From CAZUXY01 sp964624235 (lineage in GTDB: Bacteria > Spirochaetota > UBA4802 > UBA5368): 42,482 bases of DNA. The DNA is taken from NCBI GenBank assembly GCA_964624235.1, contig CAZUXY010000044.1:1-42482 (forward strand), in the 5' to 3' direction. Of the stretch, positions 16,859 to 24,655 are shown piece after piece (positions within the stretch are counted from its first letter, which is position 1; each line of letters opens with the position of its first letter). The notes beneath the pieces were generated by a model, which was not told the DNA's origin, did not search any database, and was given only the letters and a program-made list of their open reading frames with translations. The translations under genes and the position numbers were made by a program.

Positions 16859-17881
16859 ATGAAACCACTATTAAGAAAAAGCTTAACTGTAACCGCAGCA
16901 TCCATTATAGCTGCTGTGTTCTTTTTCACGGGGTTATTGATCGGGGGTCGTGCAGGCTATTTCCTCTGTTTCAGTTCGATTATCTCCGGGTATACGGCAA
17001 AATCGTACGAGGCACGATATGCAACAGAAATTTATAATGATATCCACTATGGCAAGGACCCGAGGCACACGCTGGGTATCCATGTTCCGCGAAAAGGCAA
17101 TCGTCCGTTTCCTGTCCTTGTTTTTTTTCATGGCGGAAAATGGATGTCAAACTCCAAAGATTCATTTTCCTTTATTGCACAACCCTATCTTGACCATGGA
17201 GTAATGTTCATTTCAGCCGGTTACCGCCTGGCACCGGAACACCCCTACCCTGCTTCAGTCCTGGATTGCAGAAAAGCCGTTGAGTGGATATACCGGAATA
17301 TCCGGGAATACGGTGGAGATGCCAAAAAGATTTTTGTATCGGGGCACAGTGCCGGAGCACATCTCTGTTCGCTCATTACGGCAAGCGATGAGTGGATCAA
17401 GAAGTCCGGTTTACCTCACAACCTGATAAAGGGATGCATCGTAGTCAGTGGACCCACGAATCTGCATCTTCTACAATACCGTGAGATCAGGCATTTTGTC
17501 ACCGATAACTCCCTTATATCTGAAGCCAGTCCCATCAGCCACATTCGAAAAGGGCTGCCGCCTTTTCTCGTCGTCTATGGAACCGGAGATATTATGGTAC
17601 CTCCGCGAATTCCCCGTGAATTCACGGCACAACTTAGGAAATTCAACGTTCCGGTTAATGAGCTTTCCCTTGCGCTCAGAACACACTCTCAGACCCTGGA
17701 CGCATTGGGAGACCCTTACGAAGAAGTGGTTCCCGCAATACTCGCACTGATCAACGGCGATGGAATAACGTCACAATTATCAGTTAAAAGAGCATTGTCT
17801 GAAATGCTCGTATCTGAGTCGGTTCAAAAGCGGGATTTCTTTCAGAGACTCATAATCACTGTCTTTACCAAAGCGCGTTGA
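16859..17881 (+). CDS. Alpha/beta hydrolase (esterase/lipase, BD-FAE/HSL-like), membrane-anchored
   Basis: A 340-residue protein with an N-terminal hydrophobic anchor or signal (about 10-28). The hydrolase domain has the oxyanion motif HGG (91-93, VFFHGGKW), GYRLAPEHPYPA, the nucleophile elbow GHSAGAH with Ser164, an acid candidate in YGTGDIMVP, and His in LRTHSQTLD. These features match carboxylesterases of the hormone-sensitive-lipase / feruloyl-esterase-like clan. It is first in the TetR-controlled operon, with AAAGGGAA upstream of ATG 16859. The substrate is unknown; export or anchoring suggests the periplasmic face. The next gene starts 17 bases later. Confidence 0.85.
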   Translation: MKPLLRKSLTVTAASIIAAVFFFTGLLIGGRAGYFLCFSSIISGYTAKSYEARYATEIYNDIHYGKDPRHTLGIHVPRKGNRPFPVLVFFHGGKWMSNSKDSFSFIAQPYLDHGVMFISAGYRLAPEHPYPASVLDCRKAVEWIYRNIREYGGDAKKIFVSGHSAGAHLCSLITASDEWIKKSGLPHNLIKGCIVVSGPTNLHLLQYREIRHFVTDNSLISEASPISHIRKGLPPFLVVYGTGDIMVPPRIPREFTAQLRKFNVPVNELSLALRTHSQTLDALGDPYEEVVPAILALINGDGITSQLSVKRALSEMLVSESVQKRDFFQRLIITVFTKAR

Positions 17882-17897
17882 TGATAAGGAGAATAGA

Positions 17898-19040
17898 ATG
17901 AAAAAAAGAGAAAGGATAATTATGGCGGCCGTTTTACGGAAGGAGGCGGGTCGTTCCTGGCCGCTCCTTTTACTTAAATGTATTGTAAAAAAACGGTCAC
18001 TTTTCAAGGCTACCCGCTGGGCGAAAGAGAACACTGAGGAATCGCGGTATGTCAGTCGGCTCGCCCCCCTGGCCGCTCTTTACAAGATTTTATCTGAAAG
18101 AGTAGGACGGGGAGAGGCATTACGCATAGCAGCCAGGATGTTTGTTCCGATTGGCGTCTGCGAGCAGTGGGATAATCTGCACTCATTGAACATAGAGGGT
18201 GAAAGGGGCGTCAAACGGCTCATGGCCTTCTACAATTTCATGGGTGAGGGTGGATCCGGTCAATTTGTCAACAGGGTCCTCGTTGAGGATAGCGGAGAAG
18301 GTATCAAATACAAAGTACGCGATTGTCCTTTCACGCGATTCTTTAAGGAGGTAGGCATGCTCGAGCTGGCGACGTGTATATGCAAAATAGATAATGCCTT
18401 CTTCCCGTCTGCGATTCCCGATTATGATTTCTCCAGGGATGGTTCATGGGAAAACACCTCGGCATACGGGAAGGATCACTGTATATTCTGTTTTATCAGG
18501 AAAAAAAATCCGCCTGACGAGCGATACATGCAAAAAACCCCCCTTCTGGATTATACACACCCACATATTCAGATGCTTTTTGAAGAACTTAATCTACCCT
18601 ACCGGTGCGACCGTGAAAAGATCAGCCACCTCTATGAATACGTGAGAAGAGGGGTCAGGGCTGATAGATGCGCGAAGAGTGTTGCGAAAAGAAGAACAGC
18701 ATCAATGGTCTTACGGAGTCGCCGGGGTGATGATGTTTCTAAAACCATTCTTTTTATGGCGTTGTTACGCGCCGCCGGCATTCCCTGCAGGGCGCATTTC
18801 GCCGCAACAGGGGAAGGCGTTAAGTCCAGGGTTGATGTCTATTCCGGGAACAGATGGATAAGTGTCGCACGGTGGACTGATGATTGCAACGGCGTAGGCT
18901 ACCAACCCGTTGGATGGGAGATTGAAGAAACAGAAAATTCCTTGGGCGGGCCACCTTTTGAATACCTTGGCGTTTTTGATTCTCCGGATGACTTTTTGAA
19001 ATTCCAAACTCAAAAATCGAGAAATATCCATCATAAATAA
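17898..19040 (+). CDS. ATC-hydrolase-like domain fused to a degenerate transglutaminase-like domain
   Basis: A 380-residue protein. Residues 60-200 resemble the L-2-amino-thiazoline-4-carboxylate (ATC) hydrolase family: RDCPFTRFFKEVGMLELATCICKIDNAFF, then a Tyr/Asp segment and the closing Cys-rich GKDHCIFCFIR. Residues 240-325 resemble a transglutaminase-like/papain-fold domain (ISHLYEYVRRGV, FMALLRAAGIPCRAHF, SRVDVYSGNRWISV). Its Cys-His-Asp triad is missing: RGDDVSK replaces the GxC segment, Lys309 or Ser310 replaces His of HxWxEVY, and Arg replaces Asp. So the second half is probably a binding module. No signal peptide. AAGGAGAA supports the ATG. I cannot name its substrate. Confidence 0.6.
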   Translation: MKKRERIIMAAVLRKEAGRSWPLLLLKCIVKKRSLFKATRWAKENTEESRYVSRLAPLAALYKILSERVGRGEALRIAARMFVPIGVCEQWDNLHSLNIEGERGVKRLMAFYNFMGEGGSGQFVNRVLVEDSGEGIKYKVRDCPFTRFFKEVGMLELATCICKIDNAFFPSAIPDYDFSRDGSWENTSAYGKDHCIFCFIRKKNPPDERYMQKTPLLDYTHPHIQMLFEELNLPYRCDREKISHLYEYVRRGVRADRCAKSVAKRRTASMVLRSRRGDDVSKTILFMALLRAAGIPCRAHFAATGEGVKSRVDVYSGNRWISVARWTDDCNGVGYQPVGWEIEETENSLGGPPFEYLGVFDSPDDFLKFQTQKSRNIHHK

Positions 19041-19052
19041 AGGCAGGTTGTT

Positions 19053-19955
19053 ATGACAGAGAACAAGAAATCCCTTACAGCGCATATAGTTGTATATTCC
19101 CCTCACGGCAATACCCTGAAGGTAGCGGGGACGGCAAAGTCAAGGCTGAATAAATTGGGAGTGCAGTCCAAACTGGTCAACCTGACCGGGAAAAGCTGGG
19201 AAGCAATGCAGTACTACGATTATTCCAAAATCATGCCTGCTGATCTTTACATTTTCGCGTTTCCCGTCTACGGATGGCGGATCATAAAACCGATGGAAGT
19301 ATTTTTATCGAAGCTCCCGGAAAGTGCCGGTGCCGGAACAGGAATAATTGTCACCTACGGCGGCTGCACCAGCGGAAGAGCCCTGGTGCAGGCGGGGCAT
19401 CTTTTGAAAAGTAAAGGATATATAGTACTGGGTGCGGCGAAAATCGTGGCGAGTCATTCCAATGTCATGGAACATGATTCATATTCCTTTATCTCGGATC
19501 CGGATATTTACCGGGACCATCCCGATGGGAAGGACATTAAACATATAGAATCACTCATGACCGGTATAGTCGGCAAGTTAAGTAATCCCTATCCCGTGCA
19601 GATCAACACTGATGTATTGGAACCCCAGTTCGGATTTGTACGTCTGTTATTGAAGTCTCCCATATACAAAAGGTACGGGCCGTCTTTCCCTCCGGGTGTA
19701 CATTTCAATAAGGACAAGTGCATTCGTTGCGGTAAATGCGTCGGGGTCTGCCCGGTCAATATCATTCGATTAAATAAATTCCCTGAACGTATCGGCATGT
19801 GCATAAAATGTCATAACTGCAAGCGTATCTGTCCCGCAGAAGCGATTTCATCGACGGGAATATGGAGAAAAATGGTTTTCCATTTTGGTATGCAGAAACT
19901 GCATGAGCTGCCATTCGTTAAGGGTGAAAAACCTATGACACAAATATTTATTTAA
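19053..19955 (+). CDS. EFR1-type flavodoxin-ferredoxin fusion protein
   Basis: A 300-residue protein. The N-terminal half is a flavodoxin-like fold: HIVVYSPHGNTLKVAGTAK in place of the FMN phosphate loop, LYIFAFPVYGWRIIKPMEVFL, and GIIVTYGGCTSGRAL. From about residue 222 two [4Fe-4S] clusters are encoded by CIRCGKCVGVCP and CIKCHNCKRICP. This EFR1 arrangement is common in strict anaerobes and carries low-potential electrons between FMN and Fe-S. Placed in the same operon as hydrolase-like proteins, it could supply electrons for a reductive step on their substrate. The gap to the preceding gene is 12 bases. Confidence 0.85.
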   Translation: MTENKKSLTAHIVVYSPHGNTLKVAGTAKSRLNKLGVQSKLVNLTGKSWEAMQYYDYSKIMPADLYIFAFPVYGWRIIKPMEVFLSKLPESAGAGTGIIVTYGGCTSGRALVQAGHLLKSKGYIVLGAAKIVASHSNVMEHDSYSFISDPDIYRDHPDGKDIKHIESLMTGIVGKLSNPYPVQINTDVLEPQFGFVRLLLKSPIYKRYGPSFPPGVHFNKDKCIRCGKCVGVCPVNIIRLNKFPERIGMCIKCHNCKRICPAEAISSTGIWRKMVFHFGMQKLHELPFVKGEKPMTQIFI

Positions 19956-19989
19956 GACAGTAAATTCGAAAATTCATTGAAAGGGTAAT

Positions 19990-20745
19990 ATGGTTGAATA
20001 TGCAGATGGTACATTAAACACAAAGGCAGAAAAGAATACGCAAAAGCATGACAGACGCACCTTTTTAAAAAGAACAGCTGTTGTGTCTTCATCAATCCTG
20101 GCGTCCGGTTCGGGGGTTCCTGTTTTAACGGGTTGTTCACAGGGTGAACAACGGCTTAACAAGTTGAGGAATATTCTGGTTAATGAAATGGGCCGGGATG
20201 CTTCTTTACATCTGTTCGACAGCATACGACTCCACTACCTGGAACTGAACAGGCGAAAACCTCATTACACAAAATGGGGAATGCGATTTAACATCGACAA
20301 TGCTGTGCTTGCCCTGGCAATCTACCGCGCCCTTAGGGAGAATAACTGTACACGCGATTCTTCAATTGAAAAGGCCGGCCGGCTGGTATGGGCCACAATG
20401 CCGCTGTGGCTGTTTGAAAAGGTATTCCGTTGCATCGGTCATTTCCCTGATCCTTTTGCGGCATTTGCATGGTTCACAAGACGTCAGGTGACGGTGATGT
20501 TTCCCGAGCCCGGTTGGAAGAGAAACTTTCTTGAAACAAATGACTGTTTTGGTTTTGATGTAACGAGATGTCTCTATGTTGATTTTCTTTCGAAAGAAAG
20601 CACCCCGGAACTGGTCATCGCCATGTGTGATCTGGATTACCGTACCGCAGAACTGTATCCGCCCGATTTCTACTTCAAGCGGACAATGTGCCTGGCAAAG
20701 GGAAATCCCCTGTGTGATTTTCGTTACTACCGAAGAAAAGGGTAG
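19990..20745 (+). CDS. Tat-exported lipoprotein with ATC-hydrolase-like domain
   Basis: A 251-residue protein. Its N-terminus carries a twin-arginine signal (DRRTFLK, Arg22-Arg23) ending in the lipobox LTGC with Cys49. This predicts export in the folded state and lipid anchoring. The mature domain matches the L-2-amino-thiazoline-4-carboxylate hydrolase family: MGRDASLHLFDSIRLHY, a Cys-containing NDCFGFDVTRCLYVDFL segment, and the closing CDLDYRTAELYPPDFYFKRTMCLAKGNPLCDFRYYR with Cys and Asp conserved. In characterised Pseudomonas pathways ATC hydrolase opens a thiazoline ring. It is the last gene of the operon; AAAGGG precedes the ATG. Confidence 0.75.
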   Translation: MVEYADGTLNTKAEKNTQKHDRRTFLKRTAVVSSSILASGSGVPVLTGCSQGEQRLNKLRNILVNEMGRDASLHLFDSIRLHYLELNRRKPHYTKWGMRFNIDNAVLALAIYRALRENNCTRDSSIEKAGRLVWATMPLWLFEKVFRCIGHFPDPFAAFAWFTRRQVTVMFPEPGWKRNFLETNDCFGFDVTRCLYVDFLSKESTPELVIAMCDLDYRTAELYPPDFYFKRTMCLAKGNPLCDFRYYRRKG

Positions 20746-20872
20746 AATAAAAAATCACATCAGAAAGAACCATGGATCGCTGTGCACATATGTGCTGAAC
20801 CTCATAATCCGGCTACTACACTACCAACATTTATTGTGAGGCACCTGAATTCCATGTTTAAACTAAAAAATA

Positions 20873-20900
20873 TTGATTTTACCGCACGGGATTCTATAGT
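20873..20900 (+). promoter_or_regulatory. Promoter of the metV-like/ior operon
   Basis: TTGATT (20873-20878) and TATAGT (20895-20900) are separated by 16 bases, a good sigma-70-type pair. The start codon of the first gene lies 30 bases after the -10 box. Confidence 0.55.
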
Positions 20901-20930
20901 GGTTACCTGATACCATCACAGGACACCGCC

Positions 20931-21572
20931 ATGATAGTTACCCGCAAAAAAGACCCCCTCCTCATTAAAGAACTGGTAAAGCCCTTTAAAAACCTGGTCA
21001 TCGTAGGATGCTCCGAGTGCGCCGCGGTATGCCAGACCGGAGGGTCCGAGCAGGTAAAGGAGATGGCCGCGCTGCTGGACGGCAACACCGTGACGGCTAC
21101 GATCTCTATCGAATCGCCCTGCGACAAACGGATCTCGGCCAGGGATTTCCGCCGCATAGAGGACGAAGTGTCCGCGGCCGATGCGCTGGTGGTGCTCGCC
21201 TGCGGCAGCGGCGTCCAGGCGGTGCATGAAGTAACCGGGAAACCGGTAATCGCCGCCCTGGATACCCGGTTCCTGGGCATGGTGGAGAGGCTGGGCCGTT
21301 TCTACGAACGGTGTTCCCAGTGCGGAAGCTGCATACTCAACGATACCGCGGCCCTTTGCCCCGCAACCTTATGCCCCAGGGGAATCCGCAACGGGCCCTG
21401 TGAGGGGATCAACGGCACCCACTGCGACGTCTATGAAGACCGTGACTGCGTATGGCACGTTATATATGAAAAACTGAAAGCGGCGGGCACTCCCGAAAAA
21501 TTCACCGTTTATCACGAACCGCTGGAATGGAGTGTATGCGGGTCTCCCAGGGAGGAACTATGGGAAAAGTGA
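20931..21572 (+). CDS. MetV-like methylenetetrahydrofolate reductase C-terminal domain protein
   Basis: A 213-residue protein of the family found as MetV beside MetF in acetogens and other anaerobes. The N-terminal half has a Rossmann-like layout with VGCSECAAVCQTGG. The C-terminal half is Cys-rich: CSQCGSC, LCPATLCPRGIRNGPC, HCDVYEDRDCVW, consistent with Fe-S or zinc binding. MetV connects the MetF flavoprotein with electron donors such as ferredoxin. Here the next gene is a shortened MetF-like protein and then IorAB. The last 13 bases overlap the next gene, indicating coupled translation. Confidence 0.8.
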   Translation: MIVTRKKDPLLIKELVKPFKNLVIVGCSECAAVCQTGGSEQVKEMAALLDGNTVTATISIESPCDKRISARDFRRIEDEVSAADALVVLACGSGVQAVHEVTGKPVIAALDTRFLGMVERLGRFYERCSQCGSCILNDTAALCPATLCPRGIRNGPCEGINGTHCDVYEDRDCVWHVIYEKLKAAGTPEKFTVYHEPLEWSVCGSPREELWEK

Positions 21573-22102
21573 TAAACGCGGCCGACCTTGTCTATCTGCC
21601 GTCCGTGGGCGATCCGAACCTGTTCCGGGAAAAGCTGAAGAAAACCGACGAAAAAAAAACCGGTCTGCTACTGAGCGATGAAGGAGGGTACAGCCCTCTT
21701 GCGGTAATACATGAAATCAAATCCTGGTGGAAAGGCCCCTTGTACATGGAACTCACCTCCTCGGGGAAAAACCGCGACCTTATACGTTCATACATGATCT
21801 CGGCGGCGCGTGCCGGATGCTCGGGTGTGGTGATGGCGGCCGGGAAAATGAAAATCGCCGCCGGCATGGGCAAACCGGTCTTCGATCTCGATCCTGCACA
21901 GATGCTCCGCATGGCCGTGTCCCTTAGAAACGAAGGGACACTCCCCGCCGGATTCAGCCTGATAGTGCGTTCCCCCGAAGGTAGCGCCGCGGCGCTGGAA
22001 CGGGCGCGTTATTTCATCAAAAACGGGGCCGACCGCCTCGCGATGAGAGGAACCCCGCCCGAGGACTTTCGTGAATATACCATCCTGATCAGGGAACTGT
22101 AA
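21560..22102 (+). CDS. Shortened MetF-like TIM-barrel protein
   Basis: A 180-residue protein, much shorter than MetF (about 290 residues). Similar pieces are PLYMELTSSGKNRDLIRSYMISAARAGCSGVVMAAG (compare the HLTC...NRIALRGD region of MetF), KPVFDLDPAQMLRMAVSLRNEG, and SLIVRSPEG...ARYFIKNGADRLAMRG. By eye, the Asp of LRGD and the Gln of TQxxFD, both important in MetF, are replaced, and the final third of the barrel is missing. It may therefore be a flavin-binding or structural partner of the MetV-like protein rather than a full reductase. ATG 21560 follows GGGAGGAAC; the gene ends cleanly with TAA seven bases before iorA. Confidence 0.55.
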   Translation: MGKVINAADLVYLPSVGDPNLFREKLKKTDEKKTGLLLSDEGGYSPLAVIHEIKSWWKGPLYMELTSSGKNRDLIRSYMISAARAGCSGVVMAAGKMKIAAGMGKPVFDLDPAQMLRMAVSLRNEGTLPAGFSLIVRSPEGSAAALERARYFIKNGADRLAMRGTPPEDFREYTILIREL

Positions 22103-22109
22103 GTACGCC

Positions 22110-24020
22110 ATGAACCTGCTCGCCCTCAACGATCCGGGGAAGACCATCCTCGCCATGGGAAACGAGGCGGTGGTGCGGGGAGGTCTGGAGGCCGGTATCG
22201 GTTATTTCAGCACTTATCCCGGCACACCCGCATCGGAAATCGGCGAGGTATACCGCAATCTGCGTAAAGAATTCCCCCACATCCACGCCGAGTACAGCGT
22301 GAACGAGCACGTCGCCGCTCACGGCGCCCAGGGCGCAAGCTGGGCGGGTGTGCGCTCCATGGTCACCATGAAACACGTCGGCATGAACGTGGCGGCGGAG
22401 GTGCTGCATTTCGCGGGCTATACCGGGGTGAAGGCGGGCATGCTGGTGGTCATCGGGTCAGATCCCGGCGCCACCTCCTCCACCTCGGAGCAGGACGACC
22501 GGTGGTATTCGCTGCACACCCACCTCCCCATACTGGAGCCAGCCACGATACAGGAGGCCATGGATTACACGCGCGAGTCCTTTACCCTGAGCGAGCGCTA
22601 CAACCTACCCTTCGTGCTGAACGCACCGTCCAAGCTCTGCCATAACATCGGTTCGCTGCGCCTGGGAAAGCTGCCACGGAACGTACCGGCGCGCGGCAGG
22701 TTTGAAAAAAACCCGACTCGTTACATCAACCTCTTCACGGGATCCGTCGCCAATCACCGGCGGCTCATAGAGGGCGTGCATACGCTAATGAATGACGCTC
22801 CCGGCCTCAAATTCAACCGTGTGCTCCCGGGATCCGGGAAAACCGGCTTTATCACCTCGGGCATAAACTATCTTTACCTGCTTGAAGCTCTCGCGCTTCT
22901 GGGCGTGACCGACGCGCCGGTGTTGAAGATCGGCCTGAGCTATCCGCTCAACGCCGACGAACTGGCCTCGTTCGCGGCGGGGCTCGACAGGATCTACGCG
23001 GTGGAGGACCTTGAGGGTTTCATCGAATACCAGGCGAAGCGGCTGCTCTACGACAGGGGAATCCGGGTTCCCATTATCGGTAAGGAGGTTTTTCCCGAAT
23101 ACGATGAGCTCGATGTGGACACGGTGGCGGACCGTCTAGGTGTGGAGCTGGCCGTTCGGCCGTCGAAGCGCGTTCTTGCCGCCAGGGATCTCTCGGCGAA
23201 ACACACGCCTGCACTGCCTCCACGGCAGGGCGCCTTCTGCACGGGCTGTCCCCACCGGGCGACCCTTTATTCCATCGTCAAGGCCACGGAACGCAAGGTG
23301 ATTTTCGCCGGAGATATAGGCTGTTACACCCTCTCGTGCCTGCCGCCCTTTCGCGCCTTTGACTGGGTCACCTGCATGAACTGCGGCGTGGGGATCGCGC
23401 AGGGCATGCTCCAGAAGATAGAGGGGAAGGATGTCATAGCTTACGTGGGAGATTCCACCTTCTTCCATTCCGGCATCCCCGGCCTCATCAACGCCGTCCA
23501 GCAGAACGCCTCCATGGTCCTGGTGATCATGGACAACAAATGGGTCGCGATGACGGGACACCAGCCCAGTCCCACCACGAGTACCGCCCCTGACGGCACC
23601 AGGTTCTCCCCCGTCGACATCAGGGGGCTTCTCAAATCCATAGGCATCTCTTATGTCAGAACCATCAATCCCTTCAACATAAAATCATCCATTGTGGCGA
23701 TCAAAGAAGCCGTTAAACAAAAGAAGGGAGTCAGGGTAATTATCGCCGAGCAGGAGTGCGCCCTGCAGTACGGGCGGCGTCTTGCCCTGAATCCCGACGA
23801 ATACGAGGTCCATTACCAGATCGATCCCGGCCGGTGCCAGAAGTGCAACGAATGCTATATCGAGCTGGGATGCCCGTCGATACGGCGCCGGGAGGAGGAA
23901 GGCGAATGGCATTACTATATCGAAGAGGCGGCATGTCTCAACTGCGGCGCCTGCCATGACCTCTGCCCCAACTCCGCCATTCTGAGGGTTGAGATCAAAA
24001 GAAGGGCTGCAGCGGTATGA
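22110..24020 (+). CDS. iorA: Indolepyruvate:ferredoxin oxidoreductase alpha subunit
   Basis: A 636-residue protein with normal IorA architecture. The N-terminal pyrimidine-binding domain has GNEAVVRGGLEAGIGYFSTYPGTPASEIGE. The thiamine-diphosphate domain contains FCTGCPHRATLYS, AGDIGCYTLSCLPPF and YVGDSTFFHSGIPGLINAVQQN (the GDS...N magnesium/TPP motif). The C-terminus holds two [4Fe-4S] clusters (CQKCNECYIELGCP and CLNCGACHDLCP). The enzyme oxidises aryl or indole pyruvates, from aromatic amino acid degradation, to acyl-CoA with ferredoxin reduction; some relatives run in reverse. It overlaps iorB by four bases. Confidence 0.93.
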   Translation: MNLLALNDPGKTILAMGNEAVVRGGLEAGIGYFSTYPGTPASEIGEVYRNLRKEFPHIHAEYSVNEHVAAHGAQGASWAGVRSMVTMKHVGMNVAAEVLHFAGYTGVKAGMLVVIGSDPGATSSTSEQDDRWYSLHTHLPILEPATIQEAMDYTRESFTLSERYNLPFVLNAPSKLCHNIGSLRLGKLPRNVPARGRFEKNPTRYINLFTGSVANHRRLIEGVHTLMNDAPGLKFNRVLPGSGKTGFITSGINYLYLLEALALLGVTDAPVLKIGLSYPLNADELASFAAGLDRIYAVEDLEGFIEYQAKRLLYDRGIRVPIIGKEVFPEYDELDVDTVADRLGVELAVRPSKRVLAARDLSAKHTPALPPRQGAFCTGCPHRATLYSIVKATERKVIFAGDIGCYTLSCLPPFRAFDWVTCMNCGVGIAQGMLQKIEGKDVIAYVGDSTFFHSGIPGLINAVQQNASMVLVIMDNKWVAMTGHQPSPTTSTAPDGTRFSPVDIRGLLKSIGISYVRTINPFNIKSSIVAIKEAVKQKKGVRVIIAEQECALQYGRRLALNPDEYEVHYQIDPGRCQKCNECYIELGCPSIRRREEEGEWHYYIEEAACLNCGACHDLCPNSAILRVEIKRRAAAV

Positions 24021-24649
24021 TTAAATATGACATTCTCATCTGCGGCATCGGCGGCCAGGGAGTCATCTCGCTGGGTACGGTGCTGAAGCTCGCCGCCATA
24101 CGCGAAGGCATTTCAGTGGCGGGGGCGGAGAGGAGGGGCGGCGCCCAGCGCGAGGGGATCGTGACCTCCAACGTGCGCTACCGTGCTCCCGCGGCGGGGG
24201 AGGAATACGATGAGAGGACCATGGCGGCCTCGGGGCTGATCCCCACCGCGGGGGCCGATCTGATGATATCGATGGAACCCCTGGAAGCGCTCAGACACGG
24301 CCGCTACCTGCACGAGCGTTCGGTGGTAATAGTAAACGACTTTCCGCTGCTCCCCGTGTCGGTCAGAATGGGCGACTGCGCCTACCCCGATCTCGACGGG
24401 ATCTATGCCCGACTCCGGGAGTTCACGTCAAATGTTTATGTCTACAATATCGATGAGTTATCCAGGTCGCGTTTCTCTACACTGCGGCAGGTGAACACCA
24501 TCTCGCTGGGTCTGGCCTCCGGGCTGGGGGACCTGCCGGTTTCCGAAGAGGCCCTTCTTTCCACCATCAGGGAACAGTTCCCCGATTACGACACCAACAG
24601 GGCGGCCTTCGACCTCGGGAAAGAACTCGCGAAAGAGAGCCGACCGTAA
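24017..24649 (+). CDS. iorB: Indolepyruvate:ferredoxin oxidoreductase beta subunit
   Basis: A 210-residue gamma-domain protein of the 2-oxoacid:acceptor oxidoreductase family. It starts DILICGIGGQGVISLGTVLKLAA and continues with GAERRGGAQREGIVTSNVRY, the conserved substrate/CoA-side loop. It pairs with IorA. The stop lies only six bases from the stop of the convergent diguanylate cyclase gene, and I see no hairpin there. Confidence 0.92.
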   Translation: MIKYDILICGIGGQGVISLGTVLKLAAIREGISVAGAERRGGAQREGIVTSNVRYRAPAAGEEYDERTMAASGLIPTAGADLMISMEPLEALRHGRYLHERSVVIVNDFPLLPVSVRMGDCAYPDLDGIYARLREFTSNVYVYNIDELSRSRFSTLRQVNTISLGLASGLGDLPVSEEALLSTIREQFPDYDTNRAAFDLGKELAKESRP

Positions 24650-24655
24650 TCCGGC

